The notes under the pieces were generated by a model that was given only the letters and a program-made list of their open reading frames with translations, did no database searches and had not been told where the DNA came from. A DNA stretch of 64,000 bases from Pseudorhizobium flavum. Its GTDB lineage: Bacteria > Pseudomonadota > Alphaproteobacteria > Rhizobiales > Rhizobiaceae. Positions 9,198 through 18,560 of the stretch are shown here, piece by piece. The position numbers and the translations under genes are program-made. The stretch covers positions 1,612,001-1,676,000 of the forward strand of contig NZ_LR723670.1 in assembly GCF_902502825.2 (NCBI RefSeq), given 5' to 3'. Within the stretch, counting starts at the first letter, position 1; each line of letters opens with the position of its first letter.

Positions 9198-10481
9198 ATG
9201 CTCGATATCAAGTGGATCCGTGACAATCCTCAGGCGCTGGACGAAGCGCTTGCAAAACGCGGCGCCGAACCTGCGGCTGTGACGCTACTGGCGCTCGACG
9301 ACAAGCGCCGTTCCGTTATCCAGAAGCTCCAGGAGATGCAGTCGCGCCGCAATGCGGCCTCCAAGGACATCGGCGCTGCCATGGCGCAGAAGAATGCGGA
9401 GCTTGCCGAGCGGCTGAAGGCCGAGGTCGCCACGATCAAGGATACCATGCCGGCGGCCGAGCAGGAGGAGCGGGAGGTCGTTTCCGCGCTTGACGATGCC
9501 CTGTCGCGCATCCCCAATATTCCGCTCGACGATGTTCCGGTCGGCAAGGATGAGGCCGACAACGTGGTGAAACACGTGGTCGGGCAGAAGCCGGGCTGGA
9601 ACCACCCGGCCAAGGAGCATTTCGAGATCGGCGAGCAACTCGGCTACATGGATTTCGAGCGGGCGGCGAAGCTCTCGGGCGCCCGCTTCACGGTCCTTAC
9701 CGGCCCGCTGGCGAAGCTGGAACGGGCAATCGGCCAGTTCATGCTCGACCTGCACACCACGGAGCATGGTTATACGGAGGTTTCCTCGCCGCTGATGGTC
9801 CGTGATGAGGCCATGTACGGCACCGGACAGCTTCCGAAGTTCGCGGAGGATCTGTTCCGCACGACGGACGGCCGCTGGCTGATCCCGACGGCCGAGGTGA
9901 CGTTGACCAACCTGGTGTCGGGCGAGACGCTGGAGCAGGAGAAGCTGCCGCTTCGGTTCACGGCCCTGACGCCGTCCTTCCGCTCCGAGGCGGGTTCTGC
10001 CGGACGCGACACGCGCGGCATGCTGCGCCAGCACCAGTTCTGGAAGTGCGAACTGGTCTCGATCACCGATGCCGACAGCTCGATTGCCGAGCACGAGCGG
10101 ATGACGGAATGTGCCGAGACTGTCCTGAAGCGCCTCGGCCTGCATTTCCGTACCGTGACGCTTTGCACGGGCGATATGGGCTTCGGCGCCCAGAAGACCT
10201 ACGATATCGAGGTCTGGCTGCCGGGTCAGGATACCTACCGTGAGATCTCGTCCTGCTCGGTCTGCGGTGATTTCCAGGCCCGACGCATGAATGCCCGCTA
10301 TCGCGTGAAGGACGACAAGGCGTTGAAGTTCGTTCATACGTTGAACGGTTCGGGCACGGCAGTCGGGCGTTGCCTGATCGCAGTGATGGAAAATTACCTC
10401 AACGAGGATGGGTCGATCAGCGTCCCGGATGCGCTTCTGCCGTACATGGGCGGCATCACCAGAATCGAGCGGGCGGCCTGA
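9198..10481 (+). CDS. serS: Seryl-tRNA synthetase
   Basis: 427 residues. It charges tRNA-Ser (and tRNA-Sec where present). The N-terminal coiled-coil arm that grips the long variable arm of tRNA-Ser spans about residues 30-110 ([17 protein letters not shown]...). Class II motif 2 is seen in [25 protein letters not shown] sequence and motif 3 in [18 protein letters not shown]. Length is normal. The TGA stop shares its last base with the surE ATG (TGATG), so the two genes are coupled. Confidence 0.97.
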   Translation: MLDIKWIRDNPQALDEALAKRGAEPAAVTLLALDDKRRSVIQKLQEMQSRRNAASKDIGAAMAQKNAELAERLKAEVATIKDTMPAAEQEEREVVSALDDALSRIPNIPLDDVPVGKDEADNVVKHVVGQKPGWNHPAKEHFEIGEQLGYMDFERAAKLSGARFTVLTGPLAKLERAIGQFMLDLHTTEHGYTEVSSPLMVRDEAMYGTGQLPKFAEDLFRTTDGRWLIPTAEVTLTNLVSGETLEQEKLPLRFTALTPSFRSEAGSAGRDTRGMLRQHQFWKCELVSITDADSSIAEHERMTECAETVLKRLGLHFRTVTLCTGDMGFGAQKTYDIEVWLPGQDTYREISSCSVCGDFQARRMNARYRVKDDKALKFVHTLNGSGTAVGRCLIAVMENYLNEDGSISVPDALLPYMGGITRIERAA

Positions 10482-11257
10482 TGCGCATCCTGCTCACCAA
10501 CGACGACGGTATCCATGCCGAAGGCCTGGCGGCGCTGGAACGCATTGCCCGGCAGCTGTCCGACGATGTCTGGATCGTTGCGCCGGAAACCGACCAGAGC
10601 GGGCTTGCGCATTCGCTGACTCTGTCGGAGCCGTTGCGCCTGCGCAAGGTCGGCGACAAGCACTTCGCGCTACGCGGCACGCCGACCGATTGCGTCATCA
10701 TGGGCATTCGCGAGGTCCTGCCGGAAAAGCCGGATCTCGTCCTGTCGGGCGTCAATGCCGGCGCCAACATGGCCGATGACGTCACCTATTCGGGAACCAT
10801 CGCCGGCGCAATCGAGGGCACACTGCAGGGCGTCCGCTCGTTCGCATTGAGCCAGGCCTACCAGCACGACGCCGAGGGTGGGCGCATCGTCCCATGGGAG
10901 ACCGCCGAAGCCTATGCGCCCGATCTCATCCGTAAGCTGAGCGATGTGGAACTCCCGGACGGGACCTTCCTGAACCTGAACTTTCCCAAGTGCGCCCCGA
11001 AGGATGTTCAGGGCGTCCAGGTGACATCGCAGGGGAAGCTCGATTTTGGCTTGACGATCGACGAGCGGCGGGATGGCCGTGGCCTTCCCTACTACTGGCT
11101 GAGGTTCGGCGAGCGGCTTGGCCACTTCCGCGAGGGCACGGATATCCACGCGGTGAAGCACAACCGGATATCGGTGACCCCGCTCAAACTGGACCTGACG
11201 GACCATTCGGTACAGGATCGCCTCGCTGAAGCGCTTGGATTCGGAGTGGCCGATTGA
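10481..11257 (+). CDS. surE: 5'/3'-nucleotidase SurE
   Basis: 258 residues starting [20 protein letters not shown] carries the acidic metal ligands of the SurE fold. [25 protein letters not shown] is the second conserved block. SurE is a metal-dependent phosphatase of nucleoside monophosphates and short polyphosphate, linked to stationary-phase survival. It follows serS with a one-base overlap and overlaps the next gene, pcm, by four bases. The surE-pcm pairing is widely conserved. Confidence 0.96.
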   Translation: MRILLTNDDGIHAEGLAALERIARQLSDDVWIVAPETDQSGLAHSLTLSEPLRLRKVGDKHFALRGTPTDCVIMGIREVLPEKPDLVLSGVNAGANMADDVTYSGTIAGAIEGTLQGVRSFALSQAYQHDAEGGRIVPWETAEAYAPDLIRKLSDVELPDGTFLNLNFPKCAPKDVQGVQVTSQGKLDFGLTIDERRDGRGLPYYWLRFGERLGHFREGTDIHAVKHNRISVTPLKLDLTDHSVQDRLAEALGFGVAD

Positions 11258-11907
11258 AGTCCAGCATGGTCGAGAAGGAAGGTTTTGCTGCGCTCGTCTT
11301 GCGTCTGCGGGCCGAGGGCATTTCCGATCTTGATCTTCTTACCGCCGTCGAGCAGACGCCGCGATCCCTGTTCGTACCGACAGCGGCAGCAGCCGACGCC
11401 TATTCGGCACGGACCACCCCCATCGAATGCGGTGCCTTCATGGAGGGCGCCGACCTCGCTGTGCGGATCCTCCACCATCTGCAGGTGAAGCCCGGCCAGC
11501 GAGTGCTTGAGATCGGCACCGGCAGTGGGTTTACCGGTGCCGTGCTCGGCCGACTGGCTGAACGGGTCCTGTCGGTCGATCGCTACAAGACGCTGGTCAC
11601 CGGCGCCCAGCGCCGCATGGATAAGCTTTCCCTGCGCAATATCGTCATCCGCCAGGCAGACGGCATCAACGGCATGCCGGGCGAGGGAACCTTCGACCGC
11701 ATCCTCGTGACCGGCGCCTTCACGTCGATGCCGCGCTTCTATGCCGAGCAACTCGTCTCCGGCGGCGCGATGATCGCGCCGCTCATGCGGGAGGACGGCA
11801 CCTGTATGATGATGCGTCTCACGAAGACGGGAAGCCGCTTCGACCGCGAGGATCTGTTCCCCGTGCCCTACCTGCCGCTCGTGCCCCATATTGCGGCAGC
11901 ACTTTGA
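11254..11907 (+). CDS. pcm: Protein-L-isoaspartate O-methyltransferase
   Basis: 217 residues from TTG; an ATG four codons later (11266) is the alternative. TTG is preferred because GGAG lies 7 bases before it, while no ribosome site fits the ATG. The enzyme methylates isoaspartyl residues with S-adenosylmethionine to repair aged proteins. The SAM-binding motif [10 protein letters not shown] is at about 84-93, and the post-I region with VLSVDR follows. The family's initial loop ([20 protein letters not shown]) is present with small changes. It is the last gene of the serS-surE-pcm run. Confidence 0.93.
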   Translation: MKSSMVEKEGFAALVLRLRAEGISDLDLLTAVEQTPRSLFVPTAAAADAYSARTTPIECGAFMEGADLAVRILHHLQVKPGQRVLEIGTGSGFTGAVLGRLAERVLSVDRYKTLVTGAQRRMDKLSLRNIVIRQADGINGMPGEGTFDRILVTGAFTSMPRFYAEQLVSGGAMIAPLMREDGTCMMMRLTKTGSRFDREDLFPVPYLPLVPHIAAAL

Positions 11908-12007
11908 CATTTGCCGTCGCTCAGCGCGGCATGGTTACCAAATTAGCAAAAAAACAAATTCGATATCCGGACTTTAACCCGCCAGTAAGACTAACAGGTT
12001 TTAATCT

Positions 12008-12037
12008 GACCTAACGATGGTTGCGTCACGTTAGGTC
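12008..12037 (+). promoter_or_regulatory. Perfect hairpin covering the ribosome-binding region of the NlpD-like gene
   Basis: GACCTAACG and CGTTAGGTC form a perfect 9-bp inverted repeat with a 12-base loop, ending 5 bases before the ATG at 12043. The right arm contains the AGG of the only plausible Shine-Dalgarno (AGGTCGAG), so the folded RNA could restrict translation, or the DNA palindrome could be an operator. About 20 bases upstream is TTAA-N7-GTAA (11974-11988), one mismatch from the CtrA box TTAA-N7-TTAA. Both roles are inferred. Confidence 0.5.
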
Positions 12038-12042
12038 GAGTC

Positions 12043-13587
12043 ATGCGTATCAAGAGTTCGCTCAAGTCCCGTCAATCAATTCTCCGGATTGCAGGTGCCG
12101 TATTGCTCGCCAGCGTTGCCACTGGCTGCAGTTCCGATGCCACCCGCTTCTCCGGCCTGTTCTCCGACACGGATTCCCTCACTACCGCTTCCATTCCGCA
12201 GCGGCAGGGCAGCGGTGCCTATGGTCAGGCGCCTGTCCCTCGTGGCGATGTCGCTTCGGCGCCTGCCGGCGGATACGGCAATCGCACCGTTGCTCCGTCG
12301 CAGCCTTATCCGGCGGCCGGCGGCGACTATGTTTCCATTCCTTCGGCGGCGCGTACGGCCTCGGCTCCGGCCACGGTGCAGCGCACGGAACTGGCTCCTC
12401 CCGGAGGAGCGGTTGCGGTCGGCAACGATGCGACGACGCGCCAGCAGGCTCTCGCGCAGCCGTTCCCGTCAGCTGAGACAGGGGCAGTGCGACCGGCGCC
12501 GCAAGGCGCTGCATCGGATCAACTGACCACCGGTACCGTCAAGACGACATCGGGCTGGTCGACGGTCAATGCACCGCGTGTAACCCTGAAGGCCGGTGAA
12601 TCGGCAGCGACGCTGTCGCGGCGATATGGTGTCCCGGAGCGGGAGATCCTGCGCGCCAACAATGGCAACCTGGTTGCCGGGCAGTCGGTCATCATTCCGA
12701 CTTTCGGTCCTGCCAGCAACTCCGCCAAGGTCGCCGCCGGCGACATCGACCTCCAGAACAAGGCTCCGGCCCCTGTCCAGCCGCAGGAGCAGAAGGTTGC
12801 TGTCCTGCCGGCGCAGGCCCGCGACAAGGCCACCGCCCAACCGGGCAAGCTGACTCCGCCTGCCGGCGCTGGCGGTACATACACCGTCCAGCCCGGCGAC
12901 ACGCTGACGAAGATTGCCCGCGCCAATGGTCTCTCCGTCGATCAGCTGAAGGCGGCCAATGGGCTGACGAACGAAAGCATCCGGATCGGTCAGGTCCTGA
13001 ACCTATCGCCTTCGTCGGCGCCCGTCGCAACCGATCCTGTCCAGACTGCATCGGTGTCTTCGAAGCCAGCCGTTCAGGCCGAGGCGCCTGCTGCCCAGAA
13101 ACCGGTTGCGGAGACGCCGCCCGCAGAGGCACAGAAGCCGGTCGAGACGGCGTCAGTCTCCGAAGCGGCCGTCAAGTCGGACGTCACGACCGCCGCTCCG
13201 CAGTCGACGGGCATCGGCAAGTACCGCTGGCCGGTTAACGGCGCGGTCATCGCCGGCTTCGGCCAGAACGTCGAAGGCAGCCGGAACGACGGCATCAACA
13301 TCTCGGTTCCGGAAGGTACGCCGATCAAGGCCGCTGAGAACGGCGTGGTCATCTATGCCGGCAACGGGTTGAAGCAGCTCGGCAATACGGTCCTGGTTCG
13401 CCACGACGACGGCAAGGTCACCGTCTATGGCCATGCCGGCAGCCTCAGCGTATCCCGCGGGCAGAAGGTCACGCGCGGCCAGACCATCGCCAGCTCCGGC
13501 ATGAGCGGCGACGCGAAGCGTCCGCAGGTCCACTTCGAGGTGCGCAAGGACGCGACCCCGGTCAACCCGATCACTTTCCTTGAATAG
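12043..13587 (+). CDS. NlpD/DipM-like lipoprotein with two LysM domains and a degenerate M23 domain
   Basis: 514 residues. The N-terminal signal (KSSLKSRQSILRIAGAVLLASVATGC) ends in a lipobox-like VATGC, with Ala rather than Leu at -3. Two LysM peptidoglycan-binding domains lie at about 179-220 and 278-322, separated by Ala/Pro-rich linkers. A LytM/M23 domain fills 394-513. The first zinc ligand is lost: the usual HxGxD stretch reads NDGIN here, as in E. coli NlpD, which activates amidases instead of cutting peptidoglycan itself. A role as division amidase activator is therefore inferred. Upstream 11908-12042 is an A/T-rich regulatory region; downstream is a shared terminator. Confidence 0.88.
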   Translation: MRIKSSLKSRQSILRIAGAVLLASVATGCSSDATRFSGLFSDTDSLTTASIPQRQGSGAYGQAPVPRGDVASAPAGGYGNRTVAPSQPYPAAGGDYVSIPSAARTASAPATVQRTELAPPGGAVAVGNDATTRQQALAQPFPSAETGAVRPAPQGAASDQLTTGTVKTTSGWSTVNAPRVTLKAGESAATLSRRYGVPEREILRANNGNLVAGQSVIIPTFGPASNSAKVAAGDIDLQNKAPAPVQPQEQKVAVLPAQARDKATAQPGKLTPPAGAGGTYTVQPGDTLTKIARANGLSVDQLKAANGLTNESIRIGQVLNLSPSSAPVATDPVQTASVSSKPAVQAEAPAAQKPVAETPPAEAQKPVETASVSEAAVKSDVTTAAPQSTGIGKYRWPVNGAVIAGFGQNVEGSRNDGINISVPEGTPIKAAENGVVIYAGNGLKQLGNTVLVRHDDGKVTVYGHAGSLSVSRGQKVTRGQTIASSGMSGDAKRPQVHFEVRKDATPVNPITFLE

Positions 13588-13611
13588 AGTATTGCGTATC
13601 AGGGAAAGCGG

Positions 13612-13636
13612 AAAAGCCCGGCTCGTCCGGGCTTTT
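13612..13636. terminator. Bidirectional terminator between convergent genes
   Basis: AAAAGCCCGG and CCGGGCTTTT form a perfect 10-bp stem with a 5-base loop. Each strand ends in a run of T, so it serves the NlpD-like gene on the plus strand and the DUF815 ATPase gene on the minus strand. Confidence 0.9.
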
Positions 13637-13638
13637 CG

Positions 13639-14511
13639 TTATCTGCGCTCGAGCGGCAGCCGCAACCGGCCCGCCAGATCCTGAATATACTGCCAGGCGA
13701 CACGCCCGGAGCGTCCGCCGCGGGTTGTGGCCCATTCGAGCGCCTCGTGGTGAAGCGCCTCGCGCTCGAGCGGTAAACGGAAATAGTCGGCATAACCATC
13801 GATCATCGTCAGGTAGTCGTCCTGGCTGCACTTGTGGAAGCCGAGCCACAGCCCGAACCGATCCGACAGCGACACCTTTTCCTCGACGGCCTCCGATGGA
13901 TTGATCGCCGTCGATTGCTCGTTTTCCATCATGTGGCGCGGCAGCAGATGGCGGCGGTTAGAGGTCGCGTAGAAGAGGACATTGTCCGGGCGGCCTTCGA
14001 TGCCCCCGTCCAGAGCCGCCTTCAGGGACTTATAGGCGGTATCGTCATGATCGAAGGAAAGGTCGTCGCAGAAGATGATAACCCGCTGGTCCGATGCCTT
14101 GAGGATATCGAGGAGGAGGGGGAGGGATGCAATGTCCTCGCGGTGGACCTCGACGAGCTTCAGGGGGGTATCGGTGGAGGCGCGGACGTCCTCATGCACA
14201 GCCTTCACCAGTGACGACTTGCCCATTCCGCGGGCACCCCAGAGCAGCACGTTGTTTGCAGGGTAGCCTTCAGCGAAGCGCAGCGTATTCTCGTGGAGGA
14301 TGTCGCGCACGTGGTCGACGCCGCGGATCAGCGACAGTGCCACACGGTTCGGGCGGGGGACAGGCTGCAGCCGCAGGTTGGCAGGCACCCAGACGAAGCA
14401 GTCGGCCGAGGACCAGTCGTTGGCTGCGGGCGGCGGGCCAGCAAGCCGCTCCAGCGCATCGGCGAGGCGCGATACCTCCGCAAGCAGGCGCTGATTGAGT
14501 TCCTCGGTCAC
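13639..14511 (-). CDS. DUF815 family AAA-type ATPase
   Basis: 290 residues from a GTG with AGGA 5 bases upstream; the open frame extends to 14691 but without homology-like sequence. Walker A is GARGMGKS (92-99) and Walker B RVIIFCDD (Asp149, Asp150). A sensor-like TSNRRHLLP follows, then the family segment on residues EEKVSLSDRFGLWLGF. DUF815 proteins are uncharacterised ATPases with a DnaA/IstB-like core; their substrate is unknown. The gene stands alone, divergent from yajC and convergent with the NlpD-like gene. No partner gene is visible, so no pathway is assigned. Confidence 0.85.
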   Translation of the reverse strand: MTEELNQRLLAEVSRLADALERLAGPPPAANDWSSADCFVWVPANLRLQPVPRPNRVALSLIRGVDHVRDILHENTLRFAEGYPANNVLLWGARGMGKSSLVKAVHEDVRASTDTPLKLVEVHREDIASLPLLLDILKASDQRVIIFCDDLSFDHDDTAYKSLKAALDGGIEGRPDNVLFYATSNRRHLLPRHMMENEQSTAINPSEAVEEKVSLSDRFGLWLGFHKCSQDDYLTMIDGYADYFRLPLEREALHHEALEWATTRGGRSGRVAWQYIQDLAGRLRLPLERR

Positions 14512-14705
14512 GGCATCCTCCCGCTGATTTGGCGTGCAACGTCGTCGGGGAGCGGTTAGCACGCAGCGGCGATACGCAAAAGCCAGCCAATCGTGGATTT
14601 GGTACGCGAAGCAGCCTGTTTTTGTTGCATTCAGGGTAGGCCCAATTATATTCCGGCCACTTGCAAAAGGGGGGCATTGGGCTCCTGACAATCATGGAGT
14701 ACTCG

Positions 14706-15056
14706 ATGTTCATCACTGAAGCATTTGCCCAGGCCGAAGGTGCAGCCCCATCGGCCTTCGGGTCGGGCCTCGAAATGCTCTTCCTCTTCGCACCGCTGAT
14801 GGTGGTCTGGTATTTCTTCCTGATCCGTCCGCAGCGCGCGCAGATGAAGAAGCGCCAGGAAATGCTGTCCAATATCCGTCGCGGCGACAACGTCGTGCTC
14901 GGTGGCGGTATTGCGGGCAAGGTCACCAAGGTGGTGGACGACAACGAGGTCGAGGTGGAAATCGCCGAGGGCGTCAAGGTTCGCGCGCTGCGCGCCTATG
15001 TCGCCGAAGTGCGGGTAAAGGGTGAGCCGGTCAAGACCGACGCGGCCGCATCATGA
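14706..15056 (+). CDS. yajC: Preprotein translocase subunit YajC
   Basis: 116 residues; GGAG lies 6 bases before the chosen ATG, and the earlier ATG at 14661 lacks a site. One membrane helix (LEMLFLFAPLMVVWYFFLIRP) is followed by the family signature RPQRAQMKKRQEMLSNIRRGDNVVL-type stretch and a small beta-rich cytosolic domain. YajC associates with SecDF at the Sec translocon. In many relatives secD and secF follow directly; here they do not, and a Mth938-type gene comes next. Confidence 0.95.
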   Translation: MFITEAFAQAEGAAPSAFGSGLEMLFLFAPLMVVWYFFLIRPQRAQMKKRQEMLSNIRRGDNVVLGGGIAGKVTKVVDDNEVEVEIAEGVKVRALRAYVAEVRVKGEPVKTDAAAS

Positions 15057-15125
15057 TGCCTCATGCGGCGTGCCTCCGGTGCGCCGCTCCTCCGCCTGGC
15101 GGAGAACTTAAGGAGGCACGTACCA

Positions 15126-15512
15126 GTGCCAAAGGGAATTGAAATCCGGGACGCCCATTTCCCGGGCCGGGCGCCGATCGATGCCTATGGCAATGGCGGG
15201 TTCCGGTTTGCTGACATGTCCCACCGCGGCTCGTTGCTCTGCCTGCCGTCGGGTATTCACGGCTGGGAGTTCGAGGAAGGCCAGCCGCTGACAAGCGAGG
15301 CGCTTGCGAGGGTCCTGGAGGAAGCGGCGGACATAGAGGTTCTGCTTGTTGGGACCGGCCGCGAGCTGAGACCGCTACCGCAACAGCTGAAATCGGCGCT
15401 GAAGGCGCGCGGTATCGCCTCCGATCCAATGAGTACCGGAGCCGCCGTGCGGACCTACAATGTCATGCTTTCGGAATCGCGGGCTGTCGCAGCCGCCCTG
15501 ATCGCGGTGTGA
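15126..15512 (+). CDS. Mth938-like domain protein (DUF498, NDUFAF3-type fold)
   Basis: 128 residues from GTG, chosen because AGGAGG lies 9 bases upstream at 15111-15116; the frame to 15063 has no site. Conserved features are the central IHGWEF and VLLVGTGRELRPLP, followed by GIASDPMSTGAAVRTYNVM. The fold is shared with mitochondrial complex I assembly factor NDUFAF3, but the bacterial function is unproven. It is followed 6 bases later by a squalene/phytoene synthase-like gene related to NDUFAF6. The pairing of two putative complex I assembly homologues is suggestive. Confidence 0.8.
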   Translation: MPKGIEIRDAHFPGRAPIDAYGNGGFRFADMSHRGSLLCLPSGIHGWEFEEGQPLTSEALARVLEEAADIEVLLVGTGRELRPLPQQLKSALKARGIASDPMSTGAAVRTYNVMLSESRAVAAALIAV

Positions 15513-15518
15513 GGCGCG

Positions 15519-16361
15519 GTGGCTTCGGAACCCGACATAGTACTTTCGACGCTCCGCGATACGGATCGTGACAGATATCTCGCTTGCCTTCTCTCCCCCG
15601 AGGAAAAGCGGGGAGCGCTTGCCGCACTCTATGCCTTCAATGCGGAGATCGCCCGGGTACGGGACGTGGTGCATGAGGCTTTGCCCGGCGAGATCCGCCT
15701 TCAGTGGTGGCGTGACCTCATAGAAGGAGCCGCGCACGGCGATCCCGGCGGCAATCCGGTTGCTGCCGCCCTGCTTGCCGCGATCGAAGAGCATCGGCTG
15801 CCGAGGGACACGTTCCTCGCAATGATCGATGCGCGGATAGGCGATCTCTACAATGACCCATTTCTTACCCGCAACGAGCTGGAAGGCTATGCCGGCGAAA
15901 CCGCATCGGCTCTGATCCAGCTGGCGAGCCTCGTGCTGGCGCCTGCGGAAGCGGCACAGACAGCGCATGCGGCAGGCCACGGCGGGGTGGCGCAGGCCAT
16001 CGCCGGGCTTCTTCTTCTCATGCCGCTGCACCGCCGGCGAGGACAGCTCTATATCCCGCTGGACATACTCGCCGCCACCGGTCTCGACCGTGACGCGTTC
16101 CTTGCGGGGCAAGAGCGCGATCGGATCGCAGCTGCAATCGATGCCTTTGCCGGTCTTGGCCTGGAACACCTGACAAAGGCCCGCGCTGCCGGTCGGGTTC
16201 CCAAGGGCCTGTTTCCCGCCTATCTCCCCGTCTCCCTTGTCGAGCCGGTACTGCGGGATGCGGGCCGACATGGTGCGGTCCTGCTCGAGAAGAATGAGCC
16301 GCCGGCACAATGGCGCCGCCAGTTGCGCATGGTCAAGGCGCAGTTCCTGCAGCGTTTCTGA
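15519..16361 (+). CDS. Squalene/phytoene synthase-like protein (NDUFAF6 type)
   Basis: 280 residues from GTG. It belongs to the all-helical prenyl synthase fold: RYLACLLSPEEKRGALAALYAFNAEIARVRD near the N-terminus and LPRDTFLAMIDARIGDL in the middle correspond to the family's two acidic motifs. The first Asp-rich motif (normally DxxxD) is reduced here to EIARVRD, so catalytic activity is doubtful. Similar proteins occur in mitochondria as complex I assembly factor NDUFAF6. The next-door Mth938-type gene fits a respiratory assembly role, but this is inference; a true isoprenoid synthase is less likely since no carotenoid or hopanoid genes are near. Confidence 0.75.
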   Translation: MASEPDIVLSTLRDTDRDRYLACLLSPEEKRGALAALYAFNAEIARVRDVVHEALPGEIRLQWWRDLIEGAAHGDPGGNPVAAALLAAIEEHRLPRDTFLAMIDARIGDLYNDPFLTRNELEGYAGETASALIQLASLVLAPAEAAQTAHAAGHGGVAQAIAGLLLLMPLHRRRGQLYIPLDILAATGLDRDAFLAGQERDRIAAAIDAFAGLGLEHLTKARAAGRVPKGLFPAYLPVSLVEPVLRDAGRHGAVLLEKNEPPAQWRRQLRMVKAQFLQRF

Positions 16362-16432
16362 CGGCCGCGCCAACATTCGCGCAAGGCTGGCCATTTAACG
16401 GGAACATGTCTCTAGCCTCAGGGAGTGACGAC

Positions 16433-16888
16433 GTGAATTCTGTCATCGTCTGGTCGATCATCTTCGTGCTGATCGCGCTCTTTGCCTACTACGCAACACG
16501 CATGGCACGGCGGGACGACAGAGAGGATGGCCTGCATGACTTCGGCTTCGCCCTGCTCGAATTCGGCCGCGCCTTTCCCAACGAGGCAATTCGGGAGATT
16601 CATGCCACGGCAGACGGAAGGGCCGTCTTCGTCCGGCTCCATGACGGCAAGACCGGTATCATGCGCAGCCATACCAAGCATTACGCCTGCCACCTCATCA
16701 AGCCCGGACGCGTGCGGGTCCAGGGACAGGAAGGTGCCAGAAGCTTCCGCGCCGAATTCCTCGACGCACCGGCCAATGACGGCCTGTTCACCTTCAGGAC
16801 CGAAGCCGAGGCAGCGGAAGTCTCGCTATGGCTGCTGGGGAACTATGTCAGTTCCGCCGACAAGGACGTAGCCGAAGACGGGGCCTGA
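16433..16888 (+). CDS. Small membrane-anchored protein of unknown function
   Basis: 151 residues from GTG, chosen because AGGGAG lies 7 bases upstream; an in-frame ATG at 16406 would add nine residues. One N-terminal membrane helix ([25 protein letters not shown]) is followed by a soluble domain of about 125 residues with alternating strands ([34 protein letters not shown]). I do not recognise a named family. Its last 46 bases overlap the 3' end of trmFO on the opposite strand. Confidence 0.7.
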   Translation: MNSVIVWSIIFVLIALFAYYATRMARRDDREDGLHDFGFALLEFGRAFPNEAIREIHATADGRAVFVRLHDGKTGIMRSHTKHYACHLIKPGRVRVQGQEGARSFRAEFLDAPANDGLFTFRTEAEAAEVSLWLLGNYVSSADKDVAEDGA

Positions 16889-18306
16889 TTCTCCTCTGTA
16901 TCGAGACCGAGCCAGGCGGCACAGTCTCTCAGGGCGCGCGCGGCCATCAACTGCTTCTTCATGATCGCCTTGTCCTTGCCGCGGAAGCGTTTGACGCCTT
17001 CCGGCTTGGCGATCGAACCCGGCTCCAATTCAGGGAAAAGGCCGAAATTGATGTTCATCGGCTGGAATGAGCGCTTGCCCGGTTCGTCGTGCGAAACGAG
17101 GTGCCCGCCGGTGATGTGGCCAAGCAAGGCTCCGAAAGCTGTGGTGGCCGGCGGCTGTGCCAGGGCAACTCCCTTCCTCTCGGCCGCAGCGAAGCGTCCA
17201 GCCAGCAGGCCGATAGCGGCGCTCTCCACATAGCCTTCGCAGCCGGTTACCTGTCCGGCAAAGCGCAGACCGGGGCGGCTCTTCAGGGAAAGCGTCCGGT
17301 CGAGGAACATGGGAGAGTTTATGTAGGTATTCCGATGGAGACCCCCGAGCCGGGCAAACTCGGCGTTCTCCAGCCCCGGGATCATCCGGAAGATCTCCGC
17401 CTGCGCGCCGTACTTGAGCTTCGTCTGGAAGCCGACCATGTTGTAGAGCGTACCGAGCGCATTGTCCTGGCGGAGCTGCACGACTGCATAGGGCTTGACC
17501 GCCGGATTGTGGGCGTTCGTCAGCCCCATCGGCTTCATCGGCCCGTGCCGCAGTGTCTCGCGTCCCCGCTCGGCCATGACCTCGATCGGCAGGCAGCCGT
17601 CGAAATAGGGTGTGCCTTCCCATTCCTTGAAGCCCGTGGTGTCGCCAGCGACAAGCGCATCGATGAACGCATTATACTGCGCCTCGTCCATCGGGCAGTT
17701 GATGTAGTCTTTGCCGGTCCCGCCGGGACCAACCTTGTCGTAGCGGGACTGGTACCAGCAGATGTCCATGTTGATGGTTTCGCGGTAGACGATCGGCGCG
17801 ATGGCGTCGAAGAAGGCAAGCGAATCCTCGCCCGTCTCCGCCTGGATCGCAGCCGCCAGCGCGGGCGAGGTGAGGGGGCCGGTCGCGAGGATGGTGAGAT
17901 CCCATTCCGCCGGCGGAAGTCCCTGGACCTCCTCGCGAACGACCGTGATCAGCGGGTGTTCGGAGATCGCCTTGGTGACGGCGTCGGAGAAGCCGTCACG
18001 ATCCACCGCCAGCGCGCCGCCCGCCGGCACCTGGTTGCGATCGGCACAGGCCATGATCAGCGAGCCGGCAAGGCGCATTTCCGCGTGAATGACGCCCACG
18101 GCATTGGATGTCGCATCGTCGGAGCGGAAGGAATTCGAGCAGACCAGCTCGGCTAGGCCATCGGTCTTGTGGGCGTCGGTGCCGCGCACGCCGCGCATTT
18201 CGTGCAGGGTGACAGGGATTCCTGACTGGGCGATCTGCCACGCGGCTTCGGACCCTGCGAGCCCGCCGCCGATGACGTGGATGGGAGAAACGGTCTTATC
18301 GGTCAT
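16843..18306 (-). CDS. trmFO: Methylenetetrahydrofolate-tRNA-(uracil-5-)-methyltransferase
   Basis: 487 residues. It makes ribothymidine at U54 of tRNAs using methylene-tetrahydrofolate and FAD. The N-terminal FAD-binding motif reads [16 protein letters not shown]. Family blocks [30 protein letters not shown] and [26 protein letters not shown] are intact. The gene (formerly gid) runs against the small membrane-protein gene and overlaps its 3' end by 46 bases. A terminator lies between its start and the upstream DUF1127 gene, so it needs its own promoter in 18307-18344 or depends on read-through. Confidence 0.95.
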   Translation of the reverse strand: MTDKTVSPIHVIGGGLAGSEAAWQIAQSGIPVTLHEMRGVRGTDAHKTDGLAELVCSNSFRSDDATSNAVGVIHAEMRLAGSLIMACADRNQVPAGGALAVDRDGFSDAVTKAISEHPLITVVREEVQGLPPAEWDLTILATGPLTSPALAAAIQAETGEDSLAFFDAIAPIVYRETINMDICWYQSRYDKVGPGGTGKDYINCPMDEAQYNAFIDALVAGDTTGFKEWEGTPYFDGCLPIEVMAERGRETLRHGPMKPMGLTNAHNPAVKPYAVVQLRQDNALGTLYNMVGFQTKLKYGAQAEIFRMIPGLENAEFARLGGLHRNTYINSPMFLDRTLSLKSRPGLRFAGQVTGCEGYVESAAIGLLAGRFAAAERKGVALAQPPATTAFGALLGHITGGHLVSHDEPGKRSFQPMNINFGLFPELEPGSIAKPEGVKRFRGKDKAIMKKQLMAARALRDCAAWLGLDTEENQAPSSATSLSAELT

Positions 18307-18344
18307 GGCGCGCTCTTATCACGCGTTAGCCGGGGGCGGAATCG

Positions 18345-18370
18345 AAAAAGGCACCCGATCAGGTGCCTTT
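18345..18370 (-). terminator. Rho-independent terminator of the first DUF1127 gene
   Basis: AAAGGCACC / GGTGCCTTT, a perfect 9-bp stem with a 6-base loop. On the minus strand the stem is followed by a T-tract (complement of the five A bases at 18345-18349). It lies between the DUF1127 gene at 18417-18560 and trmFO. Confidence 0.8.
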
Positions 18371-18416
18371 GCGAAAGTCGTCTCGTCGCCGGTTGGCTCA
18401 GCGCATTCTGTTCCGG

Positions 18417-18560
18417 CTAGCGGAAGGAGCGGGCAGCAACGTGACGGATGTCGTAGCGGGTCAGGCCGATGTCGTTGAGCGCCTGGTTGGACAGGCCGCC
18501 CAGTTCGCTTATCGTGCGACGATAGCTGAGCCAGTTCTTGGCAAGGCGGATCGGGTTCAT
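18417..18560 (-). CDS. DUF1127 microprotein 1
   Basis: 47 residues, translated by eye from the minus strand: it begins MNPIRLAKNW and ends HVAARSFR before TAG. It carries the DUF1127 (YjiS-like) pattern: LxxWxxYRRTxxEL, then LSNQALNDIGLTRYDI. It is rich in Arg and Leu. Such proteins in Agrobacterium and Rhodobacter are linked to RNA turnover, phosphate/carbon physiology and stress, though a mechanism is not settled. Its message is bounded by terminators at 18345-18370 and 18742-18765, so it is probably monocistronic. Confidence 0.85.
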   Translation of the reverse strand: MNPIRLAKNWLSYRRTISELGGLSNQALNDIGLTRYDIRHVAARSFR

